From assembly GCF_019649055.1 (NCBI RefSeq), contig NW_026570243.1:62001-126000 (forward strand): a stretch of 64,000 bases of DNA, in the 5' to 3' direction. A model generated the notes under the pieces. It saw nothing but the letters and a program-made list of their open reading frames with translations. It had not been told where the DNA came from and searched no databases. The position numbers and the translations under genes are program-made. The number at the start of each line of letters is the position of its first letter. The first letter of the stretch is position 1. Source of the DNA: Paramacrobiotus metropolitanus (taxonomy: Eukaryota; Tardigrada; Eutardigrada; Parachela; Macrobiotidae). Below are positions 57,621 through 64,000 of this stretch, piece by piece.

Positions 57621-60480
57621 GTTTGTACGGAAACAGGCTACAACATCTTTTTGATACGAAACGGATACAGCGACTCGTAGCGCTATAACGACGTACAAAG
57701 TACACGTGTTTACGCTTCCTTACGTCTGTGCGCTTGTTCGTTGACCGGGACAAAATTTTGTCGATTACGGCGATTAATTTGCCACAGCACAGCAAGTTAC
57801 GCACTAATAACATGTACTGTTCCTGGCACTCCTTACAATTATAGATAAGTCAGCGCGTACCGCTACCAGCTGAGGGGATTGACTTTTATATTGTTGCAAA
57901 TAGAAAGGCCTAAGAAACTTTGTACGAGGTCTTTTGCAGTACGCGATACATATGAATACATTTGAAGCGTTTCGTAATAATGCATTTGAAGCTGCTTGAT
58001 TGCTCACCAGGTAAACAGCAAAGAAAATTAAACTTAAAACTACTGTAGATAGATGTAATGAGAGCTTTCTTTTGATGAAGTAGGATAAGCAGTTGAAAAA
58101 ATATTTTTAAATGAACTAAAAAAATCAGGAGGAGGCTGAAGTTTTCTTATAGCCTTCGACAAAGTGGATTAAAAAGTTGTCGCATACAGTTGCGGCACTT
58201 ACGTGCTCAAAATCAAAAGTTTTTTCTGCTTGCCTTTGTTTTTGCGATTTTTTATGTTTAAAATTTGTGATAGAAGGAGTCAATACGCAGAATGAGTCCA
58301 CTTGGCAAAAGTCAACAAACTGGTCAATCCAAATAAGTAAAGCAGAACAACATGATAAAATTGTTGCTATTAAATTAAAATAAAAACAGATTCAGGAAAG
58401 CTGTGAGTTCCAACGTAACACACTATTTTTGTTGTGTCACTGGTGTGTGCGTCATCTGATTCCCAATCAGGCAAAGAGAGCCGCGTGATCGTTCTGATAA
58501 GGGACCAAAAACAGAGCTAAAAGAACCGCAGAGACGAAATTGTACATGTTATTATTTAAAAGTAGCTGGCAAAAGCAATCTGTCTTCTTGCACAGGTCAT
58601 GTCTGGCAGCAACACATAGTGGGTACAGCCACATTATGTGTATATTGCAAAACTGCAAACCGTTATTAAGTAAGAATATATTACATAGCATACATCTGTA
58701 GATCAGCAAGAGCCGTTTTCGGCAACCGGCGAGAATGTCAGCTAAGTATTTTCTGTTCATAAAAATGAAGGCTTTTCTGGGAGGATGTATCTTTCTGATG
58801 TCTTGCGCCTTGCAGTTAAAGGACGCGATAGTATTTTGGAAATAATGTGATGCCATGAACAGCAGATGCGAGGAAGTGCAGAAAGCGTTAAATATTATAC
58901 ATCAGTGGCCCTACAATGTCAGTTCTGCGGATGAAAAACGGGATAATGATGCGCTGTGCAGGTGCAGTACAACGGGTGACTGGTTAATATAAAATAATCT
59001 ATGTAGATTCCAGGAAAGATGACAGCTGTCCACATTGATTAATAAAGAATTCTTTCTTGCTTCCATCAGCGTACACCACACTCGTAGTTTCTGCCACTAT
59101 TAACTGTGGTCACAATGGTTTATCATAAAATTGGCAAGCAAATTTAAGTTTATAAGAATTTAAGGACCGAATTTAAGTTTATAAGAACATGTTAGTGTTG
59201 CCAGATTGCTTGGTCAAAGTGAACTAAACTTCTTCAAATTATTCCGCTAAAGTGTGCGTATACGACAATATCTACTGTATAAATAAATTCCAGTTCGGTA
59301 CTATACTGTAGCACTGAAAATAAGCATAACATCAGGATAGCCGGTTTAATTATAGACAACTGATTACACAAAGGAACAGATAAATGCGTAGCACAGCTGC
59401 ACAAGTGAAACTTGTAGTGTCACACATAAAAGTTTTTTGAGTCGCCCAACGGAGTGTAGAATCGCTTTACGAATGACAATGGACAAATATGCTTAGTCGC
59501 AGACCCGGGTCCACGCTGGGTTCCGGGTCTACAGAATCGTCCGACAGAACCATGCGAGATTGCGAGCATCCTTAATCTGGTACCGTTTTGGTCGTGCGAA
59601 CGCCTCCTTTACCTGTCGACGTCAACTGCGCTCCCGTGTCCGAAGTACGTCAGTAAACTGTGGGCCCTTGGAGACCGTTCACTATCGCAATTATCGAATC
59701 ACTGGGCAGACGAGTTGAGCAACACACAAGCGGAACCCGTTCTCCTGAATTTCTACGGCAGAGATCGTTGCTGAAGATGCAGCGTGGTAACGCGGCATCG
59801 GTTATGGGAATGATGGAAGGAGTGGAAAAGTTTAAATTCTGATGTTGTAAATAATTCTGATGTTGTAAATGATTCTCATGTTGTAAATAATTCTCATTGA
59901 AATTCTTATGTTGTATAGTTCTCATGTTTCGAATTATTATAAAATTACGTCTGGTATCAGTTTCGACCACAGTCTGCGGAATGTCTTACTAACACGCGAC
60001 AGCTGTTGGCCGTAAACTTCCGTCCTTTTTCCCAATGAAGTAGGCGTGCTTCACATTAGAACGGCCTGGTATCTTAGGGCAAATCTTAAATTTGCTCGGT
60101 TTCCACCTACAACGTTTTACACTTGCAATTTTTTATCTATTCAGATAATTCTAAGTTTGGTTTGCTTTTTTCCCTGCTCGTTGTTCCCCCTTTGCTGTTT
60201 TCTTCCCGCTTCCTGTTTGCTGTTTGCGCATTCAAGCAGAGGTCCCGCTGACATTTTCATTATGCAAAAGCCATTCCGCTTAAATGGTGGCGGTGCGCGG
60301 GATTATCAACTGCTCCAAGGAGTGTCAAAAACAATACTTTGTACATAACCTGTATTATCAAATTAATCGCCGTAATGGCAACCTTCTCAATAACATACAC
60401 TGGTCAACGAGCAAGCGTCCGCATGTGCATGTAGCGTCAAACCGATCTTTTCTAGACATGTACAGACATGTACTTCCTGC
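57621..60480. other. Spacer with a short tandem repeat
   Basis: AT-rich, no gene called. At ~59838-59930 a ~20-bp unit (ATTCTGATGTTGTAAATA and variants) repeats about five times. A 129-codon minus frame at 58467-58856 (ATG start, Cys-rich, hydrophobic C-end) has no homology I recognise. Confidence 0.4.
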
Positions 60481-61334
60481 TAGAGCCCTGCACGAGCAGC
60501 AAAAGTGCTGCTCGACTCGCTCGTTTCAGCTTTCTGAAACTTCCTGCTCGCTCAGCTCGCTCGCGCCGAAACCGCCGCTCGCTCAACTCGCTCGTTTTCC
60601 AATTTTTCTTAGCTTCCGCTCGCTCAACTCGCTCGTAATTTTATTTTGGCAAATCGGCTCGCTCGTGAGATCGGACAAAAATTACGTATCAATTTTTTGC
60701 ACGAATTAATTACACGTGTACCAAACTTTTCACCAAAACAAAAACTCAGTAATTGCAACAGGATGTTCAGAGACAATCACTTATATCTCCATACTGGTAG
60801 TCCGTTTCGTTACAGTTTCATTTTTTCGCTAATACCTTTCTCAAATTTTCAACTGGATGAAGTTTTTTTAATTTAGTCTGAAATAAATACATATAATAGA
60901 ATGCTAGAAAATTAAAATGCACCTTTCTTAGGAGTTAGGAAGCATTCAACTGATTCATAAACCCGTCAAATAATGTTTTTGTTGGCTACAAAATATCAAA
61001 ACTTAGTCCCGAGTCCCAACCAGTCTAGGAAAGTAAGTAAATCACTTCGCGCGAAGCGCGAAGGTGACGGTGCTTTAAGACCGTTTTCAGGTCGTTCAAT
61101 GTAATTTTGGTAATTGTGCAGAAGTGTTTTGTACTAAAAACTTCTCCAGTTCGCACAATGTCAAGCCTGTAGGCTCGCGATCGCTCGCACCCGACCATCC
61201 CGCTCGCTCGGCTCGCTCGCAATTTTTTTTCTGTTGCTCAGCTCGTTCGCAAATTCGCAAAACGACGCCTGCTCGCTCGAAGTGCTCGCGAGCGCCGAGC
61301 GCTCGTGAGCCGGCTCGGCTCGTGCAGGGCTCTG
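60481..61334. mobile_element. Non-autonomous hAT-like element, 854 bp, perfect 8-bp target duplication
   Basis: Ends are TAGAGCCCTGCACGAGC and GCTCGTGCAGGGCTCTG, inverted copies that differ only at the terminal base and fit the hAT end pattern. Both sides are flanked by CTTCCTGC (60473-60480 and 61335-61342), the 8-bp duplication expected of hAT transposons. Subterminal arrays of CTCGCTC/AACTCGCTCG occupy both ends (60500-60665, 61160-61320). No transposase frame. It lies about 270 bp upstream of receptor 18's start, so it may influence that promoter. Confidence 0.85.
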
Positions 61335-61603
61335 CTTCCTGCTGATTTTTACCCACCGTAAGGGTTCAGTAAGTATTAAATTAGCCGTGAGTCTCGTGAG
61401 CACGGAGCTAGCTGCATGCGTAACCCTTTGTTATCGAACACATATCGTGCAAAACAATACCGCACCTACAATTATGTAAAGTTGTCTCCCAAAACACTTA
61501 TAAAATATAAAGAACCTCTGGCTGCATAGTTTGGTGTAGGTTTACTATGTTCAAACCACTTTCGCTCGTTTTCCGGAATTCCATTCGGTTATCAGATTCA
61601 GCA

Positions 61604-62609
61604 ATGAACACTACGCTGATGAACTTTACGTCTGCCACACCGAACGCCAGCGGCTCGCACGCGCCCCCTGTACCCGATCTTATCATTGCATCGTATGTGG
61701 TCTTGGTCGTTCTACATATTACAGCGCTCCCTCTTAATTCTGTACTAGTCGTTGCATTTCTCAGGTCGGACACCCGAAAAGTGCCCTTTGACTTTTATTT
61801 TCTCAGCCTTCTGTCCGTCAGCATCTTCTTCGACTCCACATCCCTGGCGTTCTCGGCCTTCAGCGCTTTTGCACCGAACCTGAATATTCGTGTTCCTGGA
61901 TGCGTCTTCTACGTGTACACCGTCTATTCATTCAACATCGGCCAACCGCTGAATCATGCCGTCATCGCTCTCAACCGCATCTGGGCCATGGTACACCCGA
62001 TCAGATTCTGTGATTTCCAAAGTAGGCGCGCAGTCGGCCGCGTGATCGCCATTATGTGGATCGTGGCCCACGCCATCGCCCTCACATCTGCCACCATCAC
62101 AGCGTTACCGCCCGGCAAGCGCAATACACCAAGTTCAGTTTCATTATCCAAGCAACTCCCTCAATTGTGGAAAGTATTTCGGAGAATTTCCAGAAGATCC
62201 TCGGACTCGTGTCGTTCCTCATCACCTCGACCTCCGCATCCACCTCAAACCGCAGCGGTACGGGTGGTCAACCAACGGGTTCCAGTAATCCCACGGACCA
62301 GAGCGGCCAACAAAATTCACAGCCGGTAGGCGTTCCAGAACCGAACGAAGTCCGGGAGAGGGAAGCAGCGCAGGAAAACCAGGCGAATTGTTCATGGGCG
62401 TTTTGGGAGTGAGCATCGTCATCTGCTGGGGTCCGTATGCCATCTACTTTGGTTTCCAGAATGTGTTCCACTACTTTAGTGCCCAGGCCATTGCCGTGGC
62501 TATAGTGCTGACCACCTGCCAAAATAATGCTGACCCGATTTTGCTGTTCTTGACCGTGCCCAAGTGGAGGAAAGCCGTTACTCATTACTTTGCACGGAGC
62601 AGGGTCTAG
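61604..62609 (+). CDS. Class A GPCR with two one-base frameshifts (receptor 18, divergent)
   Basis: Start ATG 61604 (MNTTLMNFTS, sequon-rich as in relatives); an in-frame ATG at 61547 is an alternative. Frame 1 covers TM1 (LPLNSVLVVAFL), TM2, Cys at the start of TM3 (VPGCVFYVY), NRIW with AMVHPIRF, and TM4 (IMWIVAHAIAL). One base is lost near 62120 (CCCGGCAAGCG). The next frame gives YTKFSFIIQ, TM5 with KILGLVSFLITS, and a Gln/Glu/Asn-rich loop 3. A second base is lost near 62388 (GCGAATTG), and the third frame gives TM6 MGVLGVSIVICWGPY and TM7 NNADPILLF, ending TAG at 62607-62609. No Cys is visible in loop 2, unusual for the cluster. It may be a pseudogene or carry uncorrected assembly errors. 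Confidence 0.75.
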
Positions 62610-62633
62610 AAGGGGCAATTACAACAAATCATG

Positions 62634-62956
62634 GGCCCAGACTCAAACTCTGACTCTGATTCTGACTACTCAAAGTCTGACTCTGATCGCTCAAAGTCTG
62701 ACTCTGACTACTAAAAGTCTGACTCTGATTCTGAAGGTTTCTTAGGTTTTTTTAGGTTTCTTAGGGTTTTCTTAGGTTTCTTAGGTTTCTTAGGTTTCTT
62801 AGGTTTCTTAGGTTTCTTAGGTTTTCTTAGGTTTATTAGGTTTCTTAGGTTTCTTAGGTTTTTCTTAGGTTTGGACAGTCAGAGTCAGACTTTAAATGGT
62901 CAGAGTCAGAGTTTGAGCGGTCAGAGTCAGAGCTTGAGCGTGGGCCCAAATCGGCC
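62634..62956. mobile_element. Short hAT-like element (323 bp) with 9-bp flanking repeat
   Basis: Subterminal inverted motifs (AGACTCAAACTCTGACTCTG on the left, mirrored CAGAGTCAGAGCTTGAG on the right, with GGGCCC near both ends). Flanked by CAAATCATG at 62625-62633 and 62957-62965. The centre (62745-62870) is a simple array of TTAGGTTTC-type units. It begins 24 bp after receptor 18's stop. Confidence 0.7.
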
Positions 62957-62965
62957 CAAATCATG

Positions 62966-63802
62966 CCAGCAATCCGTAGACGTGCGTTGAAGAATGAGTG
63001 ATGTGCTTTTGAATCGACGTGCAAAAAGTACCTTATAACCTCGCAAAATTTCTTTAAGTCGTATCGAATTCCGAAATATACTGAAAGTTCTTGGCATTCC
63101 AGACATGCCTATTGCTACCGCTGCAGCTCGGAAACAAGCTAGTTTATAGTTCATCTCGGTAGCTGGTAACCCATTAACCTGCTGTGTTTTGCATACACAG
63201 CATGGTAGAACTCAATTTCAAATGGTATTTTCCCTCACATTAGCATCCTAACTCCAAGTTGACAGATGCGACAAGTGACGTTTCTAATAATCTTTCGTTT
63301 ATAACGACGGTATTTCCAATGAAATGTAAATGATGGAGCATCGCAACGTTTGCACTACTTCCTGTGCTGTATAAAGGATTAACGGTTAAGCTTTTATCAG
63401 TGCCTAGGCAAATACATCATACGGTTTTCATCCTCCGCCATGATTTCATAATATGCCATTCCGTATGTGTATGCAGTCAGTGCAGCCTTGACGCTTTCTT
63501 TTCCTCGCAGCAGTGTATTCCCAGCATTTGGTAATCCCCAGACAACGGGCACTTCTGCAGCGCCCAATGAGCCGCTTAACGTCATGACTCAATTAGGTTT
63601 TGCATACTTATCCAGTTCTAGGATAAAACCCTTAATCCATGCGTTGCTGGTGCTAAAGTGGAACGAAGACCGGTTGGTACTTACTGAAACGGTTGACGGG
63701 AGATTTCCAACAGCCCGGTATAAATACTGAAACTGAGTGAATTTTATGAACATTATCATTCTTCCGGCTTGTCAACTAATCTTGCCTGACCAATTGTGTA
63801 AA
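62966..63802. other. Spacer; one weak minus-strand frame
   Basis: Minus-strand ATG 63585 opens 62 codons (LGAAEVPVVWGLPNAGNTLL and on to LPRH-stop at 63397) with protein-like composition. It could be a small terminal exon, but nothing else supports it. Confidence 0.3.
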
Positions 63803-63953
63803 ATGCCGGTTATCCAGTCAACATGGACTGCACCGATGGTCAACTTCACTGACCGCCCGTCTGCTTGTGTCAATTTTACCGCTAATGGGATTTGCAACAA
63901 TTTGTCGCTAACAGCTACAGCGGAACCGTACATTTATCTCGAGCATAGCTTAG
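63803..63953 (+). CDS. First exon of a further gene, possibly a receptor (runs toward right edge)
   Basis: ATG 63803 (MPVIQSTWTAPMVNFT) and an in-frame ATG at 63836 open a frame with three sequons (NFT, NFT, NLS) and two Cys: PSACVNFTANGICNNLSLTA. It then reaches a donor-like GTAAAA at 63954. A glycosylated extracellular N-terminus fits a membrane receptor and the position at the end of the cluster, but no TM segment is reached before the edge. The frame also stays open past 63954 to the window end, so the splice is not certain. Confidence 0.35.
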
Positions 63954-64000
63954 GTAAAACAGTGTATAAACTGAGCATCGTTGAGAAAAGCTGTAGAAAG

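Noticed and set aside
58467-58856. 129-codon minus-strand gene with ATG
   Set aside because: Possible by chance in this AT-rich spacer; no homology, splice context or repeat support.
62745-62870. TTAGG-type telomere repeat
   Set aside because: The unit is TTAGGTTTC with variants and lies inside a short element with target duplications, not at a chromosome end.
1-64000. CRISPR arrays, operons or bacterial-type promoters
   Set aside because: No regularly spaced repeats of that kind; introns and polyadenylation-type signals show this is eukaryotic.

Overview
This is eukaryotic DNA from a compact invertebrate genome. The genes have GT-AG introns as short as 96 bp, the spacers are AT-rich, and several kinds of transposon remnant are present. 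The window is dominated by a cluster of about 17 to 18 rhodopsin-like (class A) seven-transmembrane receptor loci, mostly single-exon and 320-354 aa long. Most carry N-R-x-W where canonical receptors have D/E-R-Y, a CW-x-P motif in TM6, and DP where the TM7 NPxxY motif should be. The style recalls lineage-specific chemoreceptor-like expansions in tardigrades. That assignment is my recollection and inference; the sequence does not prove it.

Layout: 1-178 holds a minus-strand exon running off the left edge (NTR/TIMP-like). 0.9-24.4 kb holds ten receptor loci on both strands, of which two are intron-less but frameshifted or intron-bearing and frameshifted (0.9 and 12.8 kb), one is 3'-truncated beside a tRNA-like unit (18.5 kb) and one is decayed (22.1 kb). 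25.3-26.1 kb is a LINE 3' relic. 26.9-39.8 kb holds a second subfamily in tandem on the plus strand, including a ~3 kb segmental duplication (31.2-34.1 and 37.4-40.6 kb). The second duplicate carries frameshifts, a stop and a 505-bp solo LTR. Between the duplicates lie a receptor with a single in-frame TAG (35.9 kb) and a GC-rich, coding-like minus-strand patch (34.6-35.3 kb). 40.9-41.6 kb is a two-exon secreted Gly/Ala-rich protein gene. 43.3-49.6 kb is a large inverted repeat (arms ~2.25 kb) around a ~1.7 kb centre with a spliced gene of unknown family, followed by a 687-bp fold-back element. 52.5-64 kb holds three more divergent receptors, the start of another possible one, and two short hAT-like elements with clean target-site duplications.

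The receptors fall into two main groups plus singletons. Group B (0.9, 4.6, 12.8, 15.0, 23.3 kb) keeps NR-x-W. Group A (10.0, 18.5, 22.1, 26.9, 29.2, 32.0, 38.3 kb) shows decay at this site: NRG, VRG, SRG, SLG and CIG. The likely theme is birth-and-death evolution of a sensory or peptide receptor family by tandem duplication, gene conversion and transposon insertion. No ligand can be inferred.
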